In this document: positions 32,206 through 45,353 of the stretch, piece after piece
How positions within the stretch are numbered: the stretch's first letter is position 1
How the letters are laid out: each line of letters starts with the position of its first letter
From: Malachius bipustulatus
Taxonomy: Eukaryota > Arthropoda > Insecta > Coleoptera > Melyridae
Length of the DNA: 64,000 nt
Direction: 5' to 3'
Assembly: GCA_910589415.1 (NCBI GenBank)
Contig: OU342634.1
Coordinates: forward strand, 44,322,723-44,386,722
Program-made: the position numbers and the translations under genes
Notes under the pieces: model-generated
Told to the model about the DNA's origin: nothing
What the model saw: only the letters and a program-made list of their open reading frames with translations
Databases searched by the model: none

Positions 32206-35200
32206 ACAACAGATTTTAGCCACAATAGACAAAAAATAATACACGAAAAATATAATCTAAGGATGTTGCAAAAATGTTTCAACATTTTTCAATTCAGGCC
32301 TCCAACAACTATTATACGAATCCATTAATTTGACTAAATTGATTCGAGAAAGTGAAATTCGTGGCTTCATGGTGATACGTCGATCTCTAGAGATCTTCAG
32401 TGTTGAAGATTTTTGAGGGGTGTTTCCAAAGTAGCTGCCTGGGGAAACGAAAAGGTCATGGATGAAAGTCGATATTTTTCCAGAAACAAAATTCCAAGGA
32501 GGTTAGAAAGGCACCTTTTAAAGGTTATTCAGTTTTTATGATCCAAGCTGCTTGAAAATTTAGGAAAACTCGCAAACTTCGAAAAAATCTTTGAATTTTA
32601 ACATAAAAATTTGCAGTGAAACTTAATCTAACGAAAAATAAGGAAAATTTATTTTTAATTTCGTGGCAAGGTTTGATGATTTAGATGAGAGCTGATTTGG
32701 AAAAAATTGTACTATAGTTGAATTTTTCAAAGGGATTTTCTTACACAATGAGCGAAGACCTTTATAGTATAGATCAGATTTACATCAAGTCAAAACTGCT
32801 CGAATCCGCATGCGACCTCCGAAAGTACACAAAAACCATACAAGTTCATAAGATTTTGATTGTCGTTGTAATTTTAATTTTTTTTGCGTATTTTTGGGAG
32901 AAAAATATTGCTACTTGACGCGCAGACACTGTAACTAAAATCGTTGAGACGTGCAATTCAGTCCTTTAGGAAATTTTGTCCTTTTGAATTAATTTAGCCC
33001 AAAGAGCAAAAAATGGATATGCCATGGTGGGTATATTTTATTTTATAAACGATTCAGATTTTAATTGAATATTTTTTAATAACTTTTAATCTAAATGGGA
33101 AAAAGTTATAAGTAAATGAGGTGTATCATTTTTATTTTGACTAAAAAATCTTCTTTATCGTTTCTGCATAAAGTTGAAAAAAGAATTCGGAATATAACGG
33201 AAAAATCATTTCATCCCCCTAATTCTCCATGATGATGGCACCTCCCAGAGACTGTTAAGTCCAGCAAATCGAGTTTTGATAAACTTAGTCAAATCCCTGT
33301 GAAGAATTTTAATATATGGATAGAGTAAAAATTCAAAATATCCTTATTACGTTTATAACAATTATCATGGTTTCAATAAGTACCTACTCAAGTTCTCACA
33401 AAAATATACTTTTAGCATATGAACAAAACAGAACAAATCCAGTTGATATATAAGGTACCTAACAGCAACCGCTTTTAAAACGCAAGACGCAACACATTCC
33501 CTCCCTATCCAATTCGATTTTCGTTTCGCCTATTCCCTACCTTGCAGAAGAGGTGTTGTAATCGATGTGACATCTCGTCAGGATATCCCAAGTTGAGTAA
33601 CGACGAGTGAAGCACCTGTAAAGGAAGTAACGACCGATGTATAAAGCCGTTATGTCTCCAGAACCGATCTGATTGGCTGTAACGAGATTTGTGCGAACGT
33701 ATGAGTGTATGCAGATGACAAAGCAACGATAGAACGACGGTACCTCGAAAGCGGAACGTGTAATTCAAGGAGCTCCCATCCTAGATTGAACGGTGTCGTA
33801 AACAGATCGTCTCTTCAATCCTCACAACGTTCCCCGGTCCTTCTGGAGGTTACGCGATAGGGAGATGCAGGAATAAACTCCTAAATTGTCGGGAAAACTG
33901 AGCAGGTTTCACACGACAAAGTTTGTCTTGATAGATTTATAGCTGGTTAATTATGAACAGATACTCAAATCAGGATGGGATTGTATAATTTTTCTTGTCG
34001 AAAAATACCTATATTTACTTCAAACTGAATTAATTATTCTTACGAGTAAGTTTTTCCTTTTTTTTTCTAATAATTCGAAGATGTTTTCTCTATATCAATA
34101 TTACCTTAAAGTTACAGCTGCTTAAAATCGGTTCAGTAATTTCAGCGTATAATTTTCAAAATCGCTGTTCGCTTAGCAGTTTCAAAAGTACCTATAACAA
34201 TGAAATATGAAATCTGTGTCAAAAAAACAGACAAATATTCCCAATTAACTCCTTCAAAACTTTTTATGATTAGAATTTCGAGGAAGGATGAAGGAATAAT
34301 AAAGAGGTTTTCAAGAATTATACGAATTTCTCATAGCTTACTGCTTCGCAAACTTTTAAGTGTAAGTATTAATCCTTCTTCATACAATATTCCTTTTCCA
34401 GTCTGAAAAGCATAGCGCTTGAAATGTGTATTGATTTATAAAATAAGATTCTGCCTCTTTTTGATCTGTGACAGGTTTTATTTCGCGGAATATTTTACGA
34501 GTAAACCAGACATTTCATTTGACTTAGGTTGGACATCAAATTAGATTTAAACAAAAATAGAATAAAGAAATAAATGGCTGCGATCTTACATAGTCATATT
34601 CCATCGGCAATATTCAAAGAAAAGAAGGAACAAATTTGAAGGAATAAATAGAAAATATTTCCTTACACAAGATTTCAAAGAACTTCTAACACTTGAAACA
34701 CTTAACCCAGTTTGTTGAATTTGTGTCCCTATAAACGCAAAAATGCACTTTAAATATCGATATGGCCGGAGTATGGAGGAGTTTAGTGGCAATTCCTGCT
34801 CATAGACCGAGTGCAGCAATCTAGAATGCATTTCTTTCGCAGTCGAAGTGTTCTTTCCCATGCAGTTGCGCTTAAATACGGCTCATATTATGCGGAAACA
34901 GGCCTGCAACAAAGAAGCTAGACGACTTAGAAGTGGAATTTTCCGATATAGGAAAAAAGAATGCAACATGAGCTTTCAATTTTTCATTTTTCACAGCGGC
35001 TGACTGCATTCTTCATCCACATCGACAGATTAAACCCATCAAGCCGAAGATCCACTTTTCCTTCTTCTAATAGGATCAATATACCTGAGTCTACAATCAT
35101 GATGTGAAAGGAATTGAATAGATGGATATTTCCAATATTAATATCGTTTTCAATAAGAATTGAAAAGAAGCTGCGAAAACATTATTATTAAAATTATGTC

Positions 35201-36589
35201 AGAAGCTAGAGGACTCTAGAAATATTAAATATCGTCTAAACTACATTGTGTGCATATAATAATAAAAATTAATTGATGAAATTGAAATGAAAATAGGTAC
35301 CTAATTGAATTTTCCTTATATTTTCTAAATTTTTCATAACGTGTCACACAGAAACATAATCACTTTTCTTCTTGAGAGATTTTGACTCTAGGAATATTCT
35401 CGACAAACCGATAAGAGATTTCTTTATGTCAGATAACATCTTGCTTTGAATATTATTCCAAAATGGGCGTACAATATTACAGTGGAAATTCGATCAAATA
35501 TAAGAATCGGCTTCGCAGGCTGAAAAATAAATATATAAGATCTGTACGGGGTGTAAGAAGTTAAGGGGTGTGGACAACTCGAGCGTTCAATTTTATTCAC
35601 ATCACATCAAACCGAAATTGACTTTCAGGTCGGTGAAGCGATAAAACGCTTCAGCCGATATACCGAGGTTATAGAAGGAGGCTTTAAAATAAAATATTTT
35701 AATATAGGAATGTAACTTTGTGGGCTTTAAGCGGGGCAGTGAAAGGATACGCAACCTGGCGCCTTGGTTATGATGACGGGCATAACCGCAAGATCCGCTT
35801 TTCCTTACATTTCCTGCCCAAACCCGGATCAAGCTTTTATAAATCCGCATTAACTTGCTTCAGGGCATTGTTTTAGAGAAGTTTTTATTAAATAGAAAGA
35901 AAGACTAGAACTTATTTCTAGTCGGAAAATGATTGAATTTCTAAACCCATTTCACGTATCAATTTCATTATGTAAAAGTAATCCTAAATTTTCATTAAAA
36001 AAATTAATTTAAATATCGTTTTAGCTTTTCTAGACAGCTACTTTTGGTGATAAGGTTGGGAACAGCTTCCACAAAGCGTCACTTCGCATTATATGTAATA
36101 ACTTTTGGATCTGCTCTTGCAGAAGGTTCAAAATTGGTAGATAGTTAAAAATGAAATATCAAACAACTTTTTCCTGTGATATTTCACGAAATTTTGAAAA
36201 CTTATGCCATATTTTGTAATTTTTTGACAAAAAATGTCAAAATTGGCAGTTGTAAAAGATACGTGACAGGTGGTATGCATGTCATTTGTCATCATTTTTA
36301 AAGCTCAACCTAACTCAAAGAAAAAAAAGCCGTTAATAAAAATTATCTTGAGGCTTTTTCAATGTGAGCTACTTTGAAGTTGTAAAATTACGATTCTCAC
36401 TTGTTTATAACTCATAAATTCGATTTTATTTAAACATTCGATTTTGTCAGGCAATTTAAAAATATAATAAGTAATAATCAGGGTAGGGTGTCTTATTAAA
36501 AAAAAAGATCCCCAAATCGTCACAACTTATATTTGGGCCACCCTGTTAACTCGAAAATATTTTTCTAACATAGACTCTGACCAATAGTA
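32206..36589. other. Non-coding stretch with one small candidate ORF and one GC-rich patch
   Basis: A 56-codon frame at 32748 is listed separately. The patch 33480-33900 is GC-richer with no stop-free exon of recognisable type, and may be regulatory. The rest is AT-rich. 36480-36550 contains ggtagggtgtc and gggccaccctgtta words, fragments of CAGGGTG-ended transposons. Confidence 0.25.
32748..32918 (+). CDS. Candidate small membrane protein ORF (56 aa)
   Basis: The ATG at 32748 lies in the context cacaATGa, and the stop is TGA at 32916-32918. The N-terminal 38 residues are polar and charged (SEDLYSIDQIYIKSK, then ESACDLRKYTK). They are followed by one strongly hydrophobic segment, ILIVVVILIFFAYFW (~residues 36-50), and a short polar tail. 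This is the layout of a tail-anchored or single-pass protein. I recognise no family and see no splice or promoter signals. T-rich DNA readily encodes hydrophobic runs by chance, so this remains a hypothesis. Confidence 0.2.
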   Translation: MSEDLYSIDQIYIKSKLLESACDLRKYTKTIQVHKILIVVVILIFFAYFWEKNIAT

Positions 36590-36591
36590 TA

Positions 36592-37434
36592 CAGGGTGTC
36601 CGGAAATTATGAGCAAAAAATTAAGGGGGTGATTATTCTTGATGAAATATTGCCAAAAGTATCTATAATTTTTTTTCGAAAACTCAAAAAGAAGAAAGTT
36701 ATAAGCCTCCAAAGTTGATTTTTTTAAATCAATATTTTTTTATAACTTTTTTTCTCGTGTACGGATTTTCTTAAAATTTGACACACTTGTCACTGATGTT
36801 GCTTTACATCCTTGGTCCAAATTAGACTTGAATCCCTCGAAATCAAAAGGCCTTAACTGCCCTTGACCTTCAAAAAAGGCCTATAACTTTTTTCGTAATA
36901 TTTTTTTCTGAGTTTTGAAGACGCACAATTGAAGAACGTGCAGAAATATTCGGAAAAGGTCCTCTTTGTCTATCACGATAAAATGACCCGTTTCCGAGTA
37001 AAACTGTTTTAAAAATTTTCCTGCACTAAAATTGATCACCATAAACTATGATCATTCTGCAACAACACCAAAGCATGCTTTGGAAACAGCTGCAGGATTG
37101 TGCGTCTTCAAAACTCAGAAAAAAATATTACGAAAAAAGTTATAGGCCTTTTTTGAAGGTCAAGGGCAGTTAAGGCCTTTTGATTTCGAGGGATTCAAGT
37201 CTAATTTGGACCAAGGATGTAAAGCAACATTAGTGGCAAGTGTGTCAAATTTTAAGAAAATCCGTACACTAGAAAAAAAGTTATAAAAAAATATTGATTT
37301 AAAAAAATCAACTTTGGAGGCTTATAACTTTCTTCTTTTTGAGTTTTCGAAAAAAAATTATAGATACTTTTCGCAATATTTCAACAAGAAGAATCACCCC
37401 CTTAATTTTTTGCTCATAATTTCCGGACACCCTG
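36592..37434. mobile_element. Foldback/palindromic element (843 bp)
   Basis: Left arm 36592-36930 and right arm 37095-37434 are inverse complements with few mismatches. They join at a ~165-bp centre. The ends are cagggtgtccggaaattatg and its inverse, with TA at 36590-36591 and 37435-37436. Matching short open frames on opposite strands are by-products of the palindrome. It has no transposase and would be mobilised in trans by a mariner-type enzyme. Confidence 0.85.
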
Positions 37435-37440
37435 TATATA

Positions 37441-38193
37441 CCGTGTGTCCCCGGATAGGTGAAACGACTTATAAAAGACAAAAAATTTTTGATTTTAATT
37501 TTCATTTTTTGGGGTTCAGCTCTGCTTGGTTAAAGAGTAATTTCTAACAAAATTTTAGTTTTGAAAAAGCAACCATGCCTTGGAAATTAAAAAAAAAAAA
37601 TTAAATTCTGTGGAGTAAAGTGCTTTTTATATGGCAAATACGAATAAATGTTATTTGAAAAAGTTGTTAAGAATCAACATTTAGGTGCGTATACCAAATT
37701 TCAAAATTATAGGCCAACTTTGATCTTCTACATTTCTTTTATGTTTATTTCACAAATCAAAGAATTTCATTTGTAACATTCAGACTGATATTGACAGATT
37801 ACTATTATTGCTATGGATACAATTTGGTTTTTCCATGGCAGTCTTTGTTACAAAATGAAATTCTTTGATTTGTGAAATAAAACATAGAAATAAATGTAAA
37901 AAATAAAAGTTGACCTATGATTTTGAAATTTGGTATGGGGACCTAAATGTTGATTCTGAACAACTTTTTCAAATAACATTTTGTTGTATTTGCCACATAA
38001 AAGGCACTTTACTCAACAGAAAAACCGGTTTCTTCGAAATTTCCAAGGCATGCTTGATTTTTCAAAACTAAAATTTTGTTAGAAATTACTCTTTAGCCAA
38101 GCAAGGCTGAACCCCAAAAAATTAAATTCGAAATCAAAAAATTTGTGTCTTTTATAAGAGTCGTTTCACCTATCCGGCGGGACACATGCACGG
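37441..38193. mobile_element. Second foldback element (753 bp), different family
   Basis: Left arm 37441-37785 and right arm 37845-38193 are inverse complements. The ends are ccgtg...tgtccc, ggataggtgaaacgact and its inverse, with TA at 37439-37440 and 38194-38195. The arm sequences are unrelated to the neighbouring foldback. It is non-coding. Confidence 0.85.
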
Positions 38194-38324
38194 TATATGA
38201 ACGAAGTTCCTAACCTCATTGTTTTATAGGAGCTTTAGGAGCTTAAAAAAAAGATATGACGAATGACGATGACAATGTGACATATTCATGTTTTTTTTTA
38301 TGAAAATTCGTGAAATTGGTTTAC

Positions 38325-38467
38325 AGTTTTTTCGGAAAAAGAAGAATAATATTTTGAAAATAATTACTTTTTGAATGTGATATATTTTGGTTTCCTTGAT
38401 TTTTTATAGGTACCTAAAGATACAATAAACGATATTGCGGCCGTAAGAAAAACAAAAGTTGGCTATG
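38325..38467. repeat. Dispersed repeat, copy 1
   Basis: Matches the inverse complement of about 45354-45510. Shared are cggaaaaagaagaataa, the phrase ttttggtttcctt, and aaaagttg(a/g)ctatga. Identity is moderate. It may be part of a larger transposon arm. Confidence 0.55.
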
Positions 38468-38469
38468 AA

Positions 38470-41400
38470 ACTAATGGTATACAGTCAGCTTTGAAAATTT
38501 TTGAAATGTCAAATGGATAGCTGAATTGAGAAAACTCAAATATGATTTCATAGTGTTATTCATTTCCCTAAAAGTAGTTTACATTTCTTTCTTTTTTATT
38601 TACTTTTAAATTTATTTAAAATACTCCTTTTGCTAGAAACTTTAAATATAAAACAAACAACTTTACCAATTAAACGAATCCAGATCAACAGCATGTCGTG
38701 AAGTCGAATCCCCGAATTGAAAACGTTTGAATTTCGACAGTGATTTTTATCGGGAGGCTATTTTCCAGGTCGGTATGCAAATTTAGCGATAAAGTAGATT
38801 AGAAATCCGGGCAACCTTATTTACAGAGCATTACTCAGTAATCCCTTGATTCCAAAGTAATTGCAATTTAATCGAAGTCGTGACGACCAGAATTGTGCCG
38901 CTATGATTTATAGGGATTGTGAGACGCCGAGTTCCCTGTCGCATACAAACCTGTGCTTGCGTTCCGCCATACTGCTAGCGCGAGGTTATTACAAAATACC
39001 TCAATTTCGCCCTTAATACTCAATAGATTAATGCTCGGTAATAGCTATTATAGACTAGAGACAAAGAGTTTTTCATTTGTTTTTGTATGCTGTACTACTG
39101 AAGTGCTGGTCAGCATATAAATCCACCAATTTCAAAGAAAAACTTTCTCTTTAATATTTCTTAGAAAAACCTTGTGAAAACGTCAAATTTCTGGATGTTT
39201 TTCATGAGTTTTGAAATAAGTATTCCTCCTCTTCGTGTACTCTAGCCTAACAATATAAACATAGACATATGTTAAGTTTAAGTTAAATTACATTTATTAT
39301 CTTTATCGTTATTGAACCTGGAAGAATTCCTTCTTGGATGGAAGTGGTAAAAACGAATAATGGAGCAATTGTTGCTCTGCTGTAATGCATTTATAGCATT
39401 TAATTCCTCCAATTAACATTACCGTAAAAACTTCAACCTCGTTCCCATCATCGAACCAAATCATTGAGATGGTGAGCTTCGTGGTTATGATGGATTCCGA
39501 CGAATTCTAATCAGGCCAGATGTACCTCATTTTTTTCAGCACTGGCCTTGGCAGAAAGTTTTTATAATTCTAAGGTTCGTAGTTTCAGGGAGTTTTTGGT
39601 TCTTTTAGTTTTGGTTTTGTTTCTTGGTGGATGTTAATCCACCTAAGCTAGCTGGCTACGTCAAAATTTTATGTGCGTTGCAGGGTAGTTTCATTTTCAA
39701 TGATTTGATTATTTCTAGATAGTTTTGTCCAAAATGAAGAATCTTCCGCCCTCAAAAGCAAAATGGTAACTGACATAAAAATTATTAATATTCCACAACT
39801 AATTATCCACAAGGAATTATTATGTCCTTTTATATTATGATACTCAATTTATACTTTACCAATTTTACCAGTTTAATGCAATATCTTCAAGTTGTCACTC
39901 AATAGTGATTAGTGAAATTTGTTTTTTGTTTGAATAAATAGTTTATTTAATAGGGTCAATTATTTTCATTGAAGTAAAAAAAATCCCAAGAGATAAATTA
40001 TAAAGCAATTTAACTCGACCCGGTGGTTACTGAATAACGGATATGAGATCTCCTGTTTCGTCGTATCTAAAGCCTAGTAGTTTGCCATGCGAGAGGACGA
40101 GATGAAATTGCAAGAGCTGACCCATTTGTCTCACTTAAAGGAGAATTCTATTCTGAAATGATGTCTTCTGTCGATATTGATTTCTCTATCTTAATTCGTT
40201 TCCTGTTTAAGCTACGATATTCCGCCAAGTCGTTAATCAAGGATTGAAATTTCTCCCTTGTTTCCCGAATCTGACATTATCTTGACAAAATATTACATCA
40301 CCTCTTTCCTTCGCTATATAAATGGTCTTTCTGAGGATAGCTCAATTAATAGTAGGTACCTATTATAGTAGGTAGATTTGTAACTACCATACAAAGCAAA
40401 ATTTCATAAGAGCGGCACGAGTTTCACGACTAAATACTGAATAATAATAATTACTATATACACAAACCACTTATTAGTAGGTAGGTATATGTAATTGGAC
40501 GAAATCGTTATTATATTTTACTATTATAACCATAACGTCCAGTTTTGTTAAAGCCAGAATAAGAATACCTCGAATTAGTTCGTTAAGGAAAAAAACTGGC
40601 GTATCTTCAAGTGCCTCTTCCTCAGAAGCTCGGGGTCGCAGAAAATTATTACATAGGTACATAACTCATATTTATCAAACAAGACTATTCTCTGCTATAC
40701 GTTATATATTTTTTGTCTAGTTTACGACAGCTGATTTACATATTGCGGTAGGTATAGGTATCCGCCGTATTCCATTTTTTTAACACACCAGAAAAAATAT
40801 ATTTTTCCATAACACCGTAATGTTAATATTCACAAGCTCTATAAAAAAACATACCTACACCTGGTTAATGGTATATTCTAGTAACTTCTTGTAAAACCGG
40901 TGTTCTTGAAATAAAAATAACAGTTTACGCTGTTATTATCTTCAGCCTGATCCACCTGTTAACGCGAAGGAAGACGACAATTACTATGTTCTAATTTTTG
41001 CATATTTATTACCAGATAGGTATAAGAGCACGAGTGTTAATCTGAAAATTGCCGACACCTCTTGAGGAGTTTCGTGTGGAATTTCAGCGAAAACTAAATT
41101 TTTTATTAGCCATATCTAGGGCGATGTTCTAACGCGACCTTTTAGATAGCTTACTTCGAGGATATAACACTTGACATCCCTACTGCGCCGAGTTTGCCTT
41201 CTTATGAAGAACGCCTGACACGGGTCAAAGTTTGTCGACATCAATTTACAGCTTTTATAAGGAAAGCTTCACCGCTTCAGTCCCGAGGTCCTTTAATTAA
41301 AAAACTCCACTTTTCACTTACAAAAAGATACCTAACATTATTTTATTTCGAAAACGTAGATTATGGAATGTAATTTATACTTATATTTGGAGTACCTACT

Positions 41401-41645
41401 ATTCCAAGACAAGATTAGAATTCATAATTGTTTGTTAATCAGCTTTCAAAATGCAATCAAAATTTACCAAAATTCTGTAAGCTTGACGAGGATTATGAAC
41501 AAGAAACTCATTAAAAGTAACTTTCGTATTATTTTTTTACTATTTTATCATCAGAATTCGGTTACATTTCCAGCCAATTAATTTATTCAGAACAAACTAC
41601 CAGAGTTGTATTAAGTATTATTCTACAAATTACAATATAAGTAGG
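38470..41645. other. Non-coding stretch with a GC-richer patch
   Basis: The patch 38690-39010 is GC-richer and contains several TAAT/ATTA words. It may be a conserved non-coding element. No gene is supported. Confidence 0.25.
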
Positions 41646-41647
41646 TA

Positions 41648-41930
41648 TACAGGGTGTCCAGGTCAGTGTGAGGTCCAGGTGTGAGTGTAAGAGCTACACG
41701 TGGCGACCTTCCTTGGACTATTTTGAGTAAAAAATCTTAATACAATAATTCTCTAAACCTCTTCACGGTGCCACACGAGGTCATCAAAGTTAGAAATTCT
41801 GGGTCACAAATATGCATATTATTGAACTTCTGTTTCCTTTTCAGTGCAATTATTAACTTTTTTAACATTTCCTAAATTTTTTTTTTTTTAGCAATGTTAA
41901 AACGTTAATAATTGCACTGTTATGAAAATT
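41648..41930. repeat. One-ended CAGGGTG transposon remnant with internal hairpin
   Basis: TA followed by cagggtgtccaggtcagtg at 41651 looks like an intact left end. An internal stem pairs cagtgcaattattaac (~41843) with gttaataattgcactg (~41907). No right end is found downstream, so half is lost or diverged. Confidence 0.45.
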
Positions 41931-42936
41931 AAATGAAATAAGACTTTGCAAAAGTCTTTGAAAATGTATATTTTAGTATTTTATCTAAAAGTTCGGAGTT
42001 ACAAAAAATTTAAAATAAAGGGAGAATTCTTGAGGTTATCGATTTTATGGGCTAATTAGTGGTATATTATGAGAATTAAGAGGGCCGTCTTTAGATATTC
42101 GGCGCCTGGGGGCTACTAAAAATAATGCGCCCTTCATTATAAGAAGTACCTACCTACACTGGCTGGCTAGCTGGTGTGGGGCAGAGCACTCGTGGGTTGA
42201 AAAATTAGTGCAGTGTATAAATTCTAAACTTCACACTAATAATATCTTAAGGTTGGAGGGGGAAAGCCGTATAGAGGTGCTCCACAGGCAAACGTTTTTT
42301 TCGACATTCAAACTCACGCAATTTCCCAGTGTAGTTGAAAATTTACTCAGATGTAAAAAGTAGTAATTAAAGAGCAAAAAAAAATGTATACCCAACATTA
42401 ATAAAAATTGGCGCGAAAAGGTCTACGTCATAGCTATGTATTAGTTTTTCTTCTTAAGCACAGATAAGTTTTTTTTTAACTTCTGTTGAAAAATACCCAA
42501 GCAATTATTTGTGTTTCCGCAAATCTAGATGTAGGTATATAAATTAATTCCCGTAATTAGGAAATGACAACCTGTCTTTGTTTTCGAAATCGTGTGTATC
42601 CAACGAGATAATTAGTTTTAATTTATGGGTAAGAATATCCTAAATTGTGGTGGGAAATGCTGTTAAATTCTTGGTTAATTTTAGATGAATTATTTTTGGA
42701 TTAGCTTCATTCTTGAGTCGAGAATACTTTTCGCTTACATGTAATAGCAGTGAAGTGAAGTGTTGTCGAAAAATAACTCAGAGATGTTTGTTTTGGAAAC
42801 GACCCGTTCTGAAAGATGTAATAAAATAATCAAATTATATTTAGACAGTTTTAATAAATTTTCAATAAATAAAACTCTCGGATCTTTCATAATGTTTTCT
42901 ATGTCAGAGATTTATTTAACGATATACATATTGATA

Positions 42937-43060
42937 TACAGGGTGATTCATTAAGTATGATCACCAGAAATAGCTCAAAAACTAAGAGTCGTACAGCCTC
43001 AGGGGAATTGCCAAAATATACCTGCCAAAGGGGAAAAATTGTCTTTCCCTTGGCAGAATT
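42937..43060. repeat. One-ended CAGGGTG transposon remnant
   Basis: tacagggtgattcattaagt begins at 42938. A small stem (ctgccaaaggggaaa with tttcccttggcag) follows at 43022-43056. No partner end is visible. Confidence 0.4.
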
Positions 43061-44459
43061 TTTTTTTACAAAATATTATTACAGCCTAAGTACTTATTCT
43101 GAAAAAAAAGGGATTTTTTTGTAAATATTGCGTGAAGAAAAATCAAATGCATCATTTCTCAGCTAAGGAAATAAGAAATTTTCTAACACAAATAATAATA
43201 GCAGTTCGTTTGAAGTCACTTCCTTTAATTACATGTACTTAACAAGAAAGAAAACTTTAATAATTCCTTTTCTAAATACAGTTCAGGAACTAGCCCTGTA
43301 TGAGTATAAAAGTAATCATTATGGTATATGACTGGAATAAACACCCTATAGTTATTGCTCTATGACTTTGCGTAATTTAAAAAGGTTACCAAAACTATGA
43401 TACTCGTATTATACCTAATCCATTATGTAAAAAATTTCTAGACAGAAAAGATATTGTATAAACTGAATTTATTATTTTTTCTAAATTTAGTATTAATTAC
43501 CCTAATGTTTCCATTACTTGAGCAGAAAATATTTTCTTGTAATTAAAGCAAAAAATGTGACATAGTACAGTGTAAGGAAAAAGTCAAGTTTAGAGTTAGA
43601 CGATAATATGAGTGGAAGGAGCTCCGCACCAATTCTTCTACATTACATAAAAATAAGAAAAATGAGATATTAAAAACTTAAAAAATCGCTTGGAATGAAA
43701 TAATAATAAAACAATTCAATTGAAAAGTTAAGCGCGTAAGTTTAATAACTCTAAACAGAAAGAGACAAACTACGAAACTAATTACCTGAAAAGTCAGTAT
43801 TGAAACTAGAAACCTCGCCTTGGCTTCGATACGCATAAAACATACCTACAAAGGCGTTTCAGCTAGAAATTCTGACGGGATAAAGGTCAATTGTTTGTTC
43901 TATGACGAGGATCAGTCTGAAATTTCTCCATTTAACACTGGATAGATCACACTTGTGATCAAACGGAGCTAATTGCTACTCTAATATTGAACATTTGTGC
44001 CGGACAATATGCCATTGATCATCAGTAATTTCATATGAAACTCTCTATAGAATAGAGAACTTCATTTATTTTGGACAGTACTGACGAAGTGTAATATCTA
44101 GCTGTATAAAAAATTTAAAGTCAGACAATTTACTGAATAAATTGTGTTGCTCTTGTCTTATATTGAAGTTAATTGAATAGCACCTCCACATATAATATAG
44201 ATTGGAAATGGTATACGTTTGTGCAAGCAGAAAGGGTTTAAAACTAAAGCAGACTATTTTGAAATGCATGAAATGTCATCCTATTATTGCCATAAGAATT
44301 GTAATTGACAATTGGAACTATATAAAGGCTGAAATAGATACCAACTTTGTTATTTTAAATGTGATCCCCCATGTATTATTCCAGTTTCAAATTTAAAAAA
44401 ATCCAATAAAAATGGTTTTTATACAGTTGCAGTTGAAATTGAGTAGGTTATAAGTTAAA
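43061..44459. other. AT-rich non-coding stretch
   Basis: No supported gene or repeat. Confidence 0.3.
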
Positions 44460-44745
44460 AAATTTTCATTTTGAAAGCAGTGTACATCGCAAATGGCAAA
44501 AAATATCGGAAAACGGCTTACATGTCCGTATCTTAACTTTTCGTGTTGTTTCCTAGTATGTGGTTTAAATTTTAATACAGGGTGATGGAAATAATTATCA
44601 GATATTAATCCCCCAGTATAAAAATTTCAAGTAAGTACACGTTAAAGTTCTACATGAAAAGTTAAGATAGGGTCATGTAAGCCGTTTGCCGATATTTTGA
44701 GCCGTTTCCGATATTTTTTTTCTTTCAAAATGAAAAATGGCGATT
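44460..44745. repeat. Inverted repeat with ~45-bp arms
   Basis: aaatatcggaaaacggctta at 44504 onward pairs with the inverse at 44657-44702. An outer pair, ttttcattttgaaag (44464) with ctttcaaaatgaaaa (~44722), extends the hairpin. A tacagggtgatgg end lies in the loop at ~44577, so two elements may be nested. Confidence 0.55.
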
Positions 44746-44845
44746 TTCACTTGTTTTTAATCCAAGAAAGAAAATTAGTTTTTTTTGCTGCGCGATATGG
44801 GCCAAAAACTATTAGAGTTACATACGATTCCGTGTGTTTCAGGTT

Positions 44846-45240
44846 TCTCCTCCCCCCCCCCCCCCTTCCCCACTAGTATTATACCGATCCACACAAAAAT
44901 AGGCTTAAACCCTTGGGAAACATTTACCCTTTGTGATTTACGGGGATGAATTTTTTCGCCCCTGTAAATTCATTGCCGCCCTTTGAATTATGCCTCCAAC
45001 TCCGTCCGTTACTCCCGGTGGCTCCTGTTTTGGAAAAAAAAACTAAGAACCAGAACGGCGATATCTCGGTGATTAAATGACGGATTCGCGATTGCGCCAC
45101 AGCAGCAGATTGTGCGCTCTAGCGAGATCTCGGTTTTTTCCTTTTTTTTTTTTGTTCGACGACTCACAGCTAACCTAGGAGCAAAAAATCGTTTTCCCTG
45201 TTTTTATACCAGGTTTTGCCCCCCCCCCCCCTCCACACCT
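44846..45240. repeat. Two poly-C tracts flanking a GC-richer block
   Basis: C14 at 44852-44865 and C13 at 45219-45231 sit in similar contexts (aggtttctcct before the first, aggttttg before the second). Both lie in the same orientation, ~370 bp apart. They are slippage-prone mononucleotide runs. The block between them is less AT-rich and unidentified. Confidence 0.6.
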
Positions 45241-45353
45241 TCAAGACTTGCGCCAATTCGGCCACATAACAAGAGTGGTCCACTAAAATCCTGAAAAAAC
45301 TGAAAAATCGAGATTATTTATTTTTGCCATATCTTTCTGTTTGTTGAAAATTC

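Noticed and set aside
37308..37547. Plus-strand 77-codon frame with a copy at 36527-36712 on the minus strand
   Set aside because: It is a by-product of the palindrome arms of the 36592-37434 foldback.
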